From Eubacteriales bacterium (GTDB lineage Bacteria > Bacillota > Clostridia > Peptostreptococcales > Anaerovoracaceae), in the NCBI GenBank assembly GCA_029009055.1, contig JAQXJR010000043.1:1-64000 (forward strand): 64,000 nt of DNA, written 5' to 3'. A program made the translations under genes and the position numbers. Below the pieces are notes generated by a model. That model searched no databases. It worked only from the letters and a program-made list of their open reading frames with translations, and was not told the origin of the DNA. Below are positions 54,498 through 62,584 of the stretch, one piece after another (within the stretch, counting starts at the first letter, position 1; each line of letters starts with the position of its first letter).

Positions 54498-54558
54498 GCC
54501 TGCTCCTGCCGTTATTCCTGGATCTGGAAATCCGGGAGCGGCAGGGCGGGTCTTTTTA
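54498..54558 (+). terminator. Terminator of cstA
   Basis: CCTGCCG and CGGCAGG with an outer GCCTGCT/GGCGGGT extension, then TCTTTTT. Confidence 0.75.
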
Positions 54559-54568
54559 TATTTTCTCA

Positions 54569-54597
54569 TTGAAGGGAGGGCTAAATGCCGTTATAAT
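54569..54597 (+). promoter_or_regulatory. serA promoter
   Basis: TTGAAG, 17 bases, TATAAT. Confidence 0.7.
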
Positions 54598-54639
54598 GGG
54601 AAAAGTACTAGTGTTTTCAATAGTTAAGGAGAATCCAGG

Positions 54640-55803
54640 ATGTATAAATATAAATGTCTGAACGCTATTTCCAGCGCCATAAATACGGTATTTGACGATC
54701 AGTATGAACCGACAGAGGACATGGACCAGGCTGATGCCATAATCGTTAGAAGCGCTAAGATGCATGACTTCGAGTTTTCTGACGACCTTCTGGCTATAGC
54801 CAGAGCCGGAGTCGGCGTTAATAACATTCCTCTCGAGAGGTGCGCTGAGCAGGGTATCGTAGTATTCAACGCTCCGGGAGCTAACGCTAATGGCGTTAAA
54901 GAGCTGGTAATAGCTTCTCTCATAAATGGAGCTAGGAATATTCCTGACGCTATCAGGTGGGTGAAGGATAACGCTGATGATCCTGACCTGGCTAAGGATG
55001 TCGAGAAAGGTAAGAAGAAATACGTAGGAACAGAGATTAAGGGTAAATCACTGGGCGTCATCGGTTTAGGCGCTATAGGCGGCATGGTAGCTAACGCTGC
55101 TGATGTGCTGGGCATGAACGTTTACGGTGTAGACCCATTCCTGTCCGTAAGAAATGCTCTGTCCCTTTCCAGGAACGTAAGAGTGCTCAGGTCCAGAGAC
55201 GAGCTTTACGGGGTCTCAGATTTCATCACTGTTCATCTTCACCTGACAGATGAGACCAGAGGCATGATAGATAAGGACGCGTTCGAATCCATGAACGACG
55301 GTGTCATTCTGCTTAACTTCTCCAGAGGCGAGGTAGTGGACGAACAGGCTCTGGCTGACGCGCTTGAGTCAGGTAAGGTCAGAAAGTATGTTACTGACTT
55401 CGCCGACCCTGAAATCATGAAGCTTCCTAACGTAATAGCTACTCCGCATCTGGGAGCTTCTACGACAGAGGCTGAAGTAAACTGCGCTATAATGGCGGCT
55501 GAGGAGCTCAGAGATTACCTGGAGAACGGAAACATCACGAATTCTGTTAATTTCCCTGCCTGCAACGCCGGCGTCTGCAGATCTAAGGGCAGGATCACTG
55601 TGGCTCATAAGAACACTCCGGCTATGCTTAATAAGTTCACTAAGGTATTCTCAGACGAGAACATAAACATAGCCAACATGACTAACCAGACCCGCGGCGA
55701 CTACGCTTACTGCATATTCGACATAGACTCAGAAACAACAGATCTTCTCATAGACGACCTGAAGGCTATAGATGGAGTCATCAGAGTCCGCAAAATAAAA
55801 TAA
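54640..55803 (+). CDS. serA: D-3-phosphoglycerate dehydrogenase
   Basis: First step of serine synthesis. 387 aa: substrate domain, then NAD-binding 'GKSLGVIGLGAIGGMVANAA' near residue 140, catalytic Arg in 'LLNFSRGEVVDEQAL', Glu in 'DFADPEIMK' region and His in 'ATPHLGASTTEAE'. A C-terminal ACT domain ('FSDENINIANMTNQTRGDYAYCIFDID') can bind serine for feedback. The form without an intervening domain is the short type. serC is not nearby. Confidence 0.95.
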   Translation: MYKYKCLNAISSAINTVFDDQYEPTEDMDQADAIIVRSAKMHDFEFSDDLLAIARAGVGVNNIPLERCAEQGIVVFNAPGANANGVKELVIASLINGARNIPDAIRWVKDNADDPDLAKDVEKGKKKYVGTEIKGKSLGVIGLGAIGGMVANAADVLGMNVYGVDPFLSVRNALSLSRNVRVLRSRDELYGVSDFITVHLHLTDETRGMIDKDAFESMNDGVILLNFSRGEVVDEQALADALESGKVRKYVTDFADPEIMKLPNVIATPHLGASTTEAEVNCAIMAAEELRDYLENGNITNSVNFPACNAGVCRSKGRITVAHKNTPAMLNKFTKVFSDENINIANMTNQTRGDYAYCIFDIDSETTDLLIDDLKAIDGVIRVRKIK

Positions 55804-55830
55804 CCGGATATATCTTTATAAGAGGATCAT

Positions 55831-55867
55831 AAAAGAGCTGAATTTTTCGGAATTTAGCTCTTTTTTG
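55831..55867 (+). terminator. Terminator of serA
   Basis: AAAGAGCT and AGCTCTTT with T run. Confidence 0.85.
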
Positions 55868-55933
55868 TGAAAAAGTCGAAAAATGTTTATAAAGATAAAC
55901 GATTTATCTTAAGAAATATAAAGTACTCTGAAA

Positions 55934-55962
55934 TTGCCTTAAGTAACCCTATTTTATATAGA
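55934..55962 (+). promoter_or_regulatory. dlt operon promoter
   Basis: TTGCCT, 17 bases, TATAGA. The leader then contains CAGATAG/CTATCTG (55987-56018), a 7-bp stem with an 18-base loop that may influence the leader. Confidence 0.55.
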
Positions 55963-56052
55963 CAGTGTAGTACGCGTGTGGTACAACAGATAGGTAATAT
56001 AGTGTAAGTTTCTATCTGATATGATCAGACTAAGTAAGAGAGGAGAGACATA

Positions 56053-57588
56053 TTGGATATTCTATCGAATATTAAATACTCTGCGCAGCATTTTGGCTCG
56101 GCTACAGCCTTTCATTCCAGGTCCGGAAATATATCATACCGGGAGCTTTGGAGGCAGTCGGACGCTATAGCGAGCTTCTTGGACACGGAGCTCGGGGATG
56201 ACAGGTCCCCGGTCGTCGTTTTCGGTCATAAGGATCCCCTGATGCTTGTCTGCTTTCTCGGATGCGTTAAGTCAGGCAGAGCCTACTGCCCTGTAGATAC
56301 CAGCATGCCGGCTGACAGGATCAGCGATATAGCCGAAGCGGCAGGAAACGGCGTTCTCTTCGCCACGGAAGATTTCGATGAGTCCATGGCTCCAGATGGT
56401 GTCAGGGTCCTGTCCAGCGAAGAAATAAAGAGCATAACCAGTCTCGGCGGCACTGTCTCAGAAGATAAGTGGAATAAGCCAGAGGATATTTTCTACATCA
56501 TATTCACTTCCGGGAGCACGGGCAAGCCTAAGGGTGTCCAGATCTCGACGGCGAACTTGAACGCTTATGTGGAGTGGGCGGTGAAGCTGGGCGATTTCAA
56601 GCATCCGGCTGATAGGCCTGTCTACCTGGATCAGGCTCCCTTCTCGTTCGACCTGTCCGTCATGGACCTCTACACGTGCCTGGCCAGGGGCGGTGAGCTT
56701 TGGTCTGTGGATAAGAAGCTGACCAAGGATATTCCTGCTTTAGTTTCATATATAGCAAAGGGAAATATAGATTATTTTGTTTCCACGCCTTCGTTTGCGG
56801 ATGTCTGCCTGGGAGACCCGGCTTTCAACGGGGATAATCTAAAGAGCCTGGATGCCTTCCTATTCTGTGGCGAGACTTTAACGAAGAAAACGACTGAAAG
56901 GCTCATGGAGAGGTTCCCGGATGCTCAGGTCATCAATACATACGGACCGACTGAAACGACAGTCTGCATCAGTTCTGTCGTCATAGATAATGAGATGTTG
57001 GCTGATGACAGGTCTCTTCCGATCGGTATAGCTAAACCGGGAACGGAAGTCCTTATAATTGGCGATGACGGGGATGAGCTGGAAGCCGGGAAGGCGGGAG
57101 AACTCGTCATAACCGGAGACACCGTGAGTCCGGGATATTATCAGGATCCTGCGAAGACTAAGGATGTTTTCTTTGCTATAAAGAGAGGAGAGAAGACTGT
57201 AAGAGCTTACAGGACCGGCGACTCGGGATATAAGGACGAGACCGGCATGCTCTATTACGAGGGCAGGATAGACCAGCAGATAAAGCTGAACGGATACAGG
57301 ATAGAGCTCGGCGACATAGAGCAGAACATACTCTTAATAGACGGCGTAGAGAAGGCGGCTGTCGTGCCTAACTACCAGGACGGTAAAGTGAAGAACCTGG
57401 CGGCTTTCATCGTGAAGGCTGCAGGCAGCGGTATACCTGACGGATACGAAGGCAGGAAATACGTTAGGAAGAGCCTGGCGGGGCTGCTGCCGAAATACAT
57501 GGTGCCTAAGGTCGTGAATTTCATAGATGTCATGCCGCTTACCGGTAACGGGAAGATAGACAGAGGCCAGCTGAGGAAGATGATATGA
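56053..57588 (+). CDS. dltA: D-alanine--D-alanyl carrier protein ligase
   Basis: Activates D-alanine with ATP and loads it on DltC. Adenylate-forming enzyme of 511 aa: 'FYIIFTSGSTGKPKGVQIS', 'NTYGPTETTVCI', 'YRTGDSGY' and the catalytic Lys in 'TGNGKIDRGQL'. TTG start with the ribosome site GAGAGGAGAGAC. It overlaps dltB by 4 bases. First gene of dltABCD, which puts D-alanine esters on teichoic acids and lowers the net negative charge of the wall. Confidence 0.95.
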   Translation: MDILSNIKYSAQHFGSATAFHSRSGNISYRELWRQSDAIASFLDTELGDDRSPVVVFGHKDPLMLVCFLGCVKSGRAYCPVDTSMPADRISDIAEAAGNGVLFATEDFDESMAPDGVRVLSSEEIKSITSLGGTVSEDKWNKPEDIFYIIFTSGSTGKPKGVQISTANLNAYVEWAVKLGDFKHPADRPVYLDQAPFSFDLSVMDLYTCLARGGELWSVDKKLTKDIPALVSYIAKGNIDYFVSTPSFADVCLGDPAFNGDNLKSLDAFLFCGETLTKKTTERLMERFPDAQVINTYGPTETTVCISSVVIDNEMLADDRSLPIGIAKPGTEVLIIGDDGDELEAGKAGELVITGDTVSPGYYQDPAKTKDVFFAIKRGEKTVRAYRTGDSGYKDETGMLYYEGRIDQQIKLNGYRIELGDIEQNILLIDGVEKAAVVPNYQDGKVKNLAAFIVKAAGSGIPDGYEGRKYVRKSLAGLLPKYMVPKVVNFIDVMPLTGNGKIDRGQLRKMI

Positions 57589-58772
57589 TGGCGCTTTTCT
57601 CAGATACCAGCTTCTTCGTACTGGCGGGAATACTGGCTGTGCCGGCTTTGATATTGGGTCTTAGGGAGAAGCCTATTAAATATTACGGCTTCGCGGTGAC
57701 GCTCGTTTTCGTCTGGCTGTCCATGGGACATAATACGGCGGCGCTTTGCTGGTTGGCAGCCTTCTGTGTGGGGGAGTACGCCCTGATCCAGGCCTACCTG
57801 GCATTAAATAAGAAGTATCGCAGAAATAAATGGATATACTTCGCTGCCCTCGCTTTATCGATTTCGCCGCTCGTCACATATAAGATATTGAGCGCTGTGG
57901 GGAATTCTCATCATATCTGGGGCTTCCTCGGTATATCTTATCTGACGTTTAAGGCGGCGCAGATAGTCATAGAGATCTACGACCAGGTCATAACTGAAGT
58001 GAAGGCCTTCGATTTCTTCTATCTGATGCTGTTTTTCCCGGACATAACGTCGGGCCCGATAGACAGGAGCAGGAGGTTCAGCGAAGATATAAACAGGGTC
58101 ATACATAAGTCGGAATACGCTGAGATGGCGGGAACGGGTCTGCACAGGATCCTTATAGGCATGGTCTATAAAATGGTCTTGGGAACGGGTTTCTACCAGA
58201 TAATGGCCACTCAGGGAGAACATCTGACGATAAAGTCTTTGCTGATATACATATATTGCTATGGCTTCTACCTCTTCTTCGATTTCGCCGGCTACAGCCA
58301 CATGGCGATTGGCATAAGCTACATATTCGGTGTAAAGACGCCGGAGAACTTCGATAAGCCTTTCGTCAGCAAAGACATGAAGGAGTTCTGGGACCGCTGG
58401 CATATAACGCTGTCTCACTGGTTCAGGGATTTCATATTCTCCAGGGTGACCATGAATATGATCCGCCATAGATGGACGAGAAATAAGCTGGTCATCGCGT
58501 CGACCGCTTTCATGGTGAATATGCTGGTCATGGGATTCTGGCACGGTCTGGAGCCGTATTACATAGCATACGGTCTCTACCACGGTGTCCTGCTGTCCCT
58601 GACAGAGATATACCAGAAGAAATCGAAGTTTTATAAGAAACATAAGAGGGATAAGTGGTTCCAGGTGATAGAGTGGTTCATAACATTCAACCTGGTTATG
58701 TTCGGCTTCTTCATCTTCTCCGGCAGGCTGCACCACCTGATCGTTACGGGGAAAATAGGAGTGATTTTCTAA
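57585..58772 (+). CDS. dltB: D-alanyl transfer protein DltB (MBOAT)
   Basis: Membrane-bound O-acyltransferase of 395 aa that moves D-alanine across or into the membrane. About ten helices; the invariant MBOAT His is in 'MLVMGFWHGLEPYYI' and the Asn-His-type region includes 'FWDRWHITLSHWFRDFIFSR'. 'FPDITSGPIDRSRRF' is the usual DltB loop. The start overlaps dltA (ATGA). Confidence 0.95.
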   Translation: MMALFSDTSFFVLAGILAVPALILGLREKPIKYYGFAVTLVFVWLSMGHNTAALCWLAAFCVGEYALIQAYLALNKKYRRNKWIYFAALALSISPLVTYKILSAVGNSHHIWGFLGISYLTFKAAQIVIEIYDQVITEVKAFDFFYLMLFFPDITSGPIDRSRRFSEDINRVIHKSEYAEMAGTGLHRILIGMVYKMVLGTGFYQIMATQGEHLTIKSLLIYIYCYGFYLFFDFAGYSHMAIGISYIFGVKTPENFDKPFVSKDMKEFWDRWHITLSHWFRDFIFSRVTMNMIRHRWTRNKLVIASTAFMVNMLVMGFWHGLEPYYIAYGLYHGVLLSLTEIYQKKSKFYKKHKRDKWFQVIEWFITFNLVMFGFFIFSGRLHHLIVTGKIGVIF

Positions 58773-58820
58773 AGTTGACCGCCGGATGTAAGGCATCCGG
58801 AAAATATAGGAGGAATTATT

Positions 58821-59057
58821 ATGGAAGATAAGATTTTTGACATGCTCGAGGATATATGCGGCGACCCTATAGTAAGGGAGAACCCTGACATAGATCTGCT
58901 GGGCGAGGAACTCATGGATTCTCTGGATTATGTAGAGCTGCTCATGAACATCCAGGACGAACTCGGTGTCGTGATAGCTCCGTCTGAAGTGACCAGGGAA
59001 GAAATGGCTACGCCGAATAAGATCATAGCTGTAGTGAAGGCCAGGATGAATAAATAG
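58821..59057 (+). CDS. dltC: D-alanyl carrier protein
   Basis: 78-aa carrier protein with phosphopantetheine Ser in 'EELMDSLDYVELLMNI'. Four-helix acyl carrier fold. Ribosome site AGGAGGAATT. It must be modified by a phosphopantetheinyl transferase; the Sfp-type protein at 35733 is one candidate. Confidence 0.95.
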   Translation: MEDKIFDMLEDICGDPIVRENPDIDLLGEELMDSLDYVELLMNIQDELGVVIAPSEVTREEMATPNKIIAVVKARMNK

Positions 59058-59074
59058 ATTTCAGGGCAGAAGTA

Positions 59075-60337
59075 ATGACTAAGATTAAAGCTTTTTTTAC
59101 AGCTCTTCTTCTAATGGTTCTGTTCGCTCTGGGCATTCACGGGGTCTTCAGCCACATGTCACTGAAAGATGATAAGGATATGATCGGTGCCTGGACCAGC
59201 AGCTATAAGGACCTGTCCTATAACTGGGTGAGCGATAACCTGACGGAGCCGGACATAATGCCTGTATTGGGCTCATCTGAGTTCAATCACGGCCTCGGCC
59301 AGCCTTACCATCCATTTTCTCTTTTTAACGCTAAAGAGAGCGATGTTAAGATAATGAACATAGGCGGCCCATTCAACCAGACGCTTTTCCATACCGTATT
59401 CCTGGGCGCGGCGGAGCCCCAGATGAAGCTGAGGAAGGTGGTCTTCCTGGCTTCTCCGACATGGTTCCAGCGGGGCGGTGTATCTAAGGAGTCATATGGG
59501 CTGAGGTTCTCGACAGGCGAATACATAGCTTTCATGGAGAATGATAATATACCTAAGTCCATTAAGGAATATGTAGCAAAGCGTTCCGAGAAGCTCCTCG
59601 CGGATGATACGGGGAAGATAAAGGACGTAAGGCTCATAGACAGGGTGAATCTGAGCGGGAAAGCAGGCCCTGTAAGCAAACTCAGATATAATGTACTTAA
59701 GATGTACACGTTCGATACAGATATAGTCACGACTAAGACTGCCATGGCTATAAGGGAGAAGACCGGTAAGGGGACCGGCAGGAAGAAAAAGAGCTCCGCG
59801 AAATATCCCGAGGATCCGAAAAGCCCCATGATGTGGGAAAGGGCAGGAGAAAGAGGATCTGCCGGAAAGTCCGGCTATTTCGTGAACTGGAATGTACTGG
59901 AACAGTACGCTGAGCGCCGTGATCCGCGCCATTCCAATAAGAATGACTTCTTTATGGATGACCACGAATGGGGTAAGCTGTATAAGACACAGTATAAGAA
60001 GCTTAAAGGCTACCACAGTAAGACCAGGTGGGATAAGTCGCCGGAATTCACAGATCTGGCATATTTCCTCAAGCTCTGTAGGGCCAGAGGCATTAAAGCC
60101 GAGGTCATCGTTCTGCCGGTGAATGGCTACTGGTACGATTACACAGGCATGACCGCTAAGAGAAGGGATGACTTCGAGAAGAAGATCGCTGGTGTCTGCG
60201 ATAAATATGGCGCTGAGGTCGCTTCACTCTCTAAGTACGACTATGATAAATACATAACCATGGACGCTGTGCACCCGTGGGGGAAGGGCTGGATAAAGAT
60301 AAATGAGCAGATCTACAGATTCTATAGAGAAAAATAG
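59075..60337 (+). CDS. dltD: D-alanyl-lipoteichoic acid synthesis protein DltD
   Basis: Membrane-anchored SGNH-fold enzyme of 420 aa that finishes D-alanine transfer outside the cell. N-terminal helix 'AFFTALLLMVLFALGIHGVF', nucleophile Ser in 'VLGSSEFNHG', and Asp-His in 'MDAVHPWGKGWI' near the C-terminus. A basic stretch ('KGTGRKKKSSAKYPED') near residue 232 looks like a surface insert. The end overlaps the small gene at 60303 by 35 bases. Confidence 0.94.
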   Translation: MTKIKAFFTALLLMVLFALGIHGVFSHMSLKDDKDMIGAWTSSYKDLSYNWVSDNLTEPDIMPVLGSSEFNHGLGQPYHPFSLFNAKESDVKIMNIGGPFNQTLFHTVFLGAAEPQMKLRKVVFLASPTWFQRGGVSKESYGLRFSTGEYIAFMENDNIPKSIKEYVAKRSEKLLADDTGKIKDVRLIDRVNLSGKAGPVSKLRYNVLKMYTFDTDIVTTKTAMAIREKTGKGTGRKKKSSAKYPEDPKSPMMWERAGERGSAGKSGYFVNWNVLEQYAERRDPRHSNKNDFFMDDHEWGKLYKTQYKKLKGYHSKTRWDKSPEFTDLAYFLKLCRARGIKAEVIVLPVNGYWYDYTGMTAKRRDDFEKKIAGVCDKYGAEVASLSKYDYDKYITMDAVHPWGKGWIKINEQIYRFYREK

Positions 60338-60530
60338 CGGGGAAGCTCCTGATACATCTATCCCCGGAAATGAAGCCGTTGGAGACGAGGCGGGCAGAGA
60401 GCCGTCAAAAGAATTTAAGAAATATATTAAGTATACTTTGATATTCTTCGGGCTTATGACTGTTCTGTATCTCTTCTCTATGTATGGTTCCATGCTGGCT
60501 TCGCCGGGCTTCACATACGCTGAGTTCTAA
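60303..60530 (+). CDS. dltX: DltX-like small membrane protein
   Basis: 75-aa ORF overlapping the end of dltD by 35 bases. A hydrophilic N-terminal half is followed by one membrane helix ('YIKYTLIFFGLMTVLYLFSMYG') and the C-terminal 'SPGFTYAEF', which matches the F-x-Y-x-E-F ending of DltX. The C-terminal Tyr motif of DltX is needed for D-alanine transfer. Typical DltX is about 45-50 aa and sits before dltA; this one is longer and lies at the end of the operon. The ribosome site is weak, so coupling to dltD translation is likely. Confidence 0.7.
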   Translation: MSRSTDSIEKNSGEAPDTSIPGNEAVGDEAGREPSKEFKKYIKYTLIFFGLMTVLYLFSMYGSMLASPGFTYAEF

Positions 60531-60588
60531 GTAAGGGCTTTTTCGCTTGGAGAGGCGCTTTTCAGAAATGCCAGGGCTGAATTTAACA

Positions 60589-60616
60589 TTGATTTTTTTT
60601 CTGACTGAGTTATCAT
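60589..60616 (+). promoter_or_regulatory. Promoter of the small membrane protein gene
   Basis: TTGATT, 16 bases, TATCAT. Confidence 0.5.
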
Positions 60617-60659
60617 GAATGTTATCGATGTTGATGAAAACGAATGAATGGAGTATAGC

Positions 60660-60896
60660 ATGCCTAGACTTGATAATAATAACGAAAATATTGTTAAAAG
60701 AAATATGAAGACCCTTAGGATACTGACGATTATGGACACTATCATAGGGACGATATTCATGATCATGGGCTTCCTGGAGATTTCTGTTAAGTCATACGGT
60801 TACACTGCTCTTTATCTGGCGCTGGCAGCGGCTTTTCTCGGCCTAGCGGGCATGTACTGGTACAGATATAGGAAACTCGCCAGGAGGAACATGTAG
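60660..60896 (+). CDS. Small two-helix membrane protein
   Basis: 78 aa from ATG 60660 (GGAG 6 bases upstream); the track start at 60648 has no ribosome site. Two hydrophobic helices ('IMDTIIGTIFMIMGFLEI' and 'LYLALAAAFLGLAGMYWYRY') are flanked by basic ends. I do not recognise a family. It is followed by a small terminator. Confidence 0.7.
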   Translation: MPRLDNNNENIVKRNMKTLRILTIMDTIIGTIFMIMGFLEISVKSYGYTALYLALAAAFLGLAGMYWYRYRKLARRNM

Positions 60897-60919
60897 CTGA
60901 TCTGCGAGTGAAGAGATAC

Positions 60920-60945
60920 CGGGACTTATTCGTCCCGAGATTTTA
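60920..60945 (+). terminator. Terminator of the small membrane protein gene
   Basis: CGGGAC-TTATT-CGTCCCG followed by AGATTTT. Confidence 0.6.
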
Positions 60946-60958
60946 CATGACTTAATTA

Positions 60959-61010
60959 AAAAAGACGCTTTCCACAGGCGCTGTTACAGCGCGGGAACGC
61001 GTCTTTTATT
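60959..61010. terminator. Bidirectional terminator before the acidic protein gene
   Basis: AAAAGACGC and GCGTCTTTT enclose an inner GCGCTG-TTA-CAGCGC hairpin. Confidence 0.75.
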
Positions 61011-61030
61011 ATGTCATTTATTCAGTCAGT

Positions 61031-62383
61031 CTATACTATGCCGTATGTCGGGAAGCCGAAGTGGTCCAGCACATCATTTATCTTATCTATGTCGTAGACC
61101 TTCTTCCTCATGAGGTATTCGTTAGTGAGGTCGTATTTCTCCTCGTCAGAGAATATGTAGCCGCACTTATACATGAGCTTTATGGCGTCTTCCCATTTTA
61201 TTTCCAGTGCAAAGCATATAGCGAGCACGTCCTGCTTGGAAGGTATGAAGTCAGGAACGTCTGTCACGGCTGTGAGCAGGCGGTGGTCCAGTCTCATGCG
61301 CGAGCAAAGATCTGATACGCTCAGGCCTTCCTTATCCATGAGTCTCTTAATAGTGTTCCCGAACGTGTTCTCCGGCTTATCCACCATAGCCCAGAGAATG
61401 GCTGTCTGCATCTGATCCTGACGCTGAGCTTTCACCGGATCGTCAGGGACTTCGCCGCTATACTTATCCATAGGATCATGGCTAACGGTAGATGATGAAT
61501 AGTGAGCCTTATGGTCTGTTTCTTCCGCCACATGCTCAACCTCCGCGGTCTCCTCGGCGGCTTCAGAGTCTTCAGCGCCCTTCGCTGTCTCGACGTTAGT
61601 CTCGGTATCTTCGGTTTCGGTTTCTGTTGGCTTGATATCTGTCGCTTCGATTGGTGCTCCCGTTGCGGTCAGAGAATCAGGGGCTTCTGTGCTTTCCTCG
61701 TGCTCATCGCCTGATTCCTCGTGCTCGCCCTCTTCTGAGAGCCCTGCCAGGTCGGAGAATGAGAACTGATGGCCTGCCTGATTTATGTCTATTTCGACTA
61801 CTTCTTCAGGCGAAGTTTCCGTTTCTTCCGCAGCTGTCTCTGGAGCTTTTTCGCTCACGGATTCATCCGAAACGATATCCGCTATCTCCTTATCGAGCTC
61901 GCGGATGGTATCTACAGCGTGGTTGGCAGCTGATGCGTATCTACCCGCTGAGTGCTTAGCTATGAGTTCCGCGCTCCTAGCCGCGAGCTTCTCTTCTTCA
62001 GTCTCCTCGTCAGTTAAGCTCTCATCTTTCGTTTCTTCATCCGGCTCATCCTTAGCGTCTTCAGCCTCAGCATCCAGATCGTATGATTTCTTAAGCTCGA
62101 ATTTAGTCGTGCCGTCTCTAAGCGGGAATATATCAGGATATGTTATCTCCTCGACCGGTTCTTCTTCTGGCTCCGGCTCAGGTTCCGGCTCGACTTCCGG
62201 CTCTACATAGAAAAAGTTCACGTAATTGGTGACCTCTGTGTAAAGCTCTTCTTTCTCAGCCCTGAGTCTGTCTGACTCTATATGAGGAAGCGGCTCGCTG
62301 TCCTTAACTTCCTCGGTTTTATTTACTTCTTCATCTATATTTTCATGTTCGCTCTGGAACATTTTCCTAAATTTTTCGAACAT
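61031..62383 (-). CDS. Long acidic protein with C-terminal helical (XRE-like) domain
   Basis: 450 aa. Residues 1 to about 335 are disordered and very acidic, rich in E, D, T, A and S ('EPEVEPEPEPEPEEEP', 'TETETEDTETNVETA'). The last 110 residues form a compact helical domain: 'FGNTIKRLMDKEGLSVSDLCSRMRLDHRLL...SKQDVLAICFALEIKWEDAIKLMYKCGYIFSDEEKYDLTNEYLM'. This resembles a domain I remember at the C-terminus of many Clostridia macrodomain, von Willebrand and kinase proteins, with HTH-like helices; its function is unknown. No signal peptide or membrane helix is evident. Start ATG with GGAGGG upstream. Confidence 0.8.
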   Translation of the reverse strand: MFEKFRKMFQSEHENIDEEVNKTEEVKDSEPLPHIESDRLRAEKEELYTEVTNYVNFFYVEPEVEPEPEPEPEEEPVEEITYPDIFPLRDGTTKFELKKSYDLDAEAEDAKDEPDEETKDESLTDEETEEEKLAARSAELIAKHSAGRYASAANHAVDTIRELDKEIADIVSDESVSEKAPETAAEETETSPEEVVEIDINQAGHQFSFSDLAGLSEEGEHEESGDEHEESTEAPDSLTATGAPIEATDIKPTETETEDTETNVETAKGAEDSEAAEETAEVEHVAEETDHKAHYSSSTVSHDPMDKYSGEVPDDPVKAQRQDQMQTAILWAMVDKPENTFGNTIKRLMDKEGLSVSDLCSRMRLDHRLLTAVTDVPDFIPSKQDVLAICFALEIKWEDAIKLMYKCGYIFSDEEKYDLTNEYLMRKKVYDIDKINDVLDHFGFPTYGIV

Positions 62384-62414
62384 CGTACCCTCCGATGGAT
62401 TTTTATTTATTTAT

Positions 62415-62442
62415 ATTGTAACACTTGAACAAGTTTAGTAAA
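62415..62442 (-). promoter_or_regulatory. Promoter of the acidic protein gene with a palindromic spacer
   Basis: On the minus strand: TTTACT, 16 bases, TACAAT. The spacer contains the near-palindrome ACTTG-AA-CAAGT (62423-62434), a possible operator. Confidence 0.45.
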
Positions 62443-62493
62443 ATACCCCCATTTCCATATTGTATCTTGAAAAAATTTAAGCATGCATACGTG

Positions 62494-62500
62494 ATATAAT
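62494..62500 (+). promoter_or_regulatory. -10 box of rarA
   Basis: TGATATAAT is an extended -10 about 85 bases before rarA; no convincing -35. Confidence 0.5.
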
Positions 62501-62530
62501 ATAAACGGAAGTTCGTCGATTACGGCTTCT

Positions 62531-62549
62531 CTTTGCTTTATCAGCAAAG
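62531..62549 (+). repeat. Inverted pair CTTTGCT-TTATC-AGCAAAG in the rarA leader
   Basis: A perfect 7-bp stem with 5-base loop built from the window-wide 7-mer and its reverse complement; no T run follows. Confidence 0.75.
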
Positions 62550-62584
62550 GGAAACGTTATTATAATTCTGAATTGGAGGAAGAT

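Noticed and set aside
61785-62210. Serine-rich 141-aa plus-strand ORF
   Set aside because: Antisense of the acidic E-rich gene; Glu codons on the opposite strand read as Ser here.
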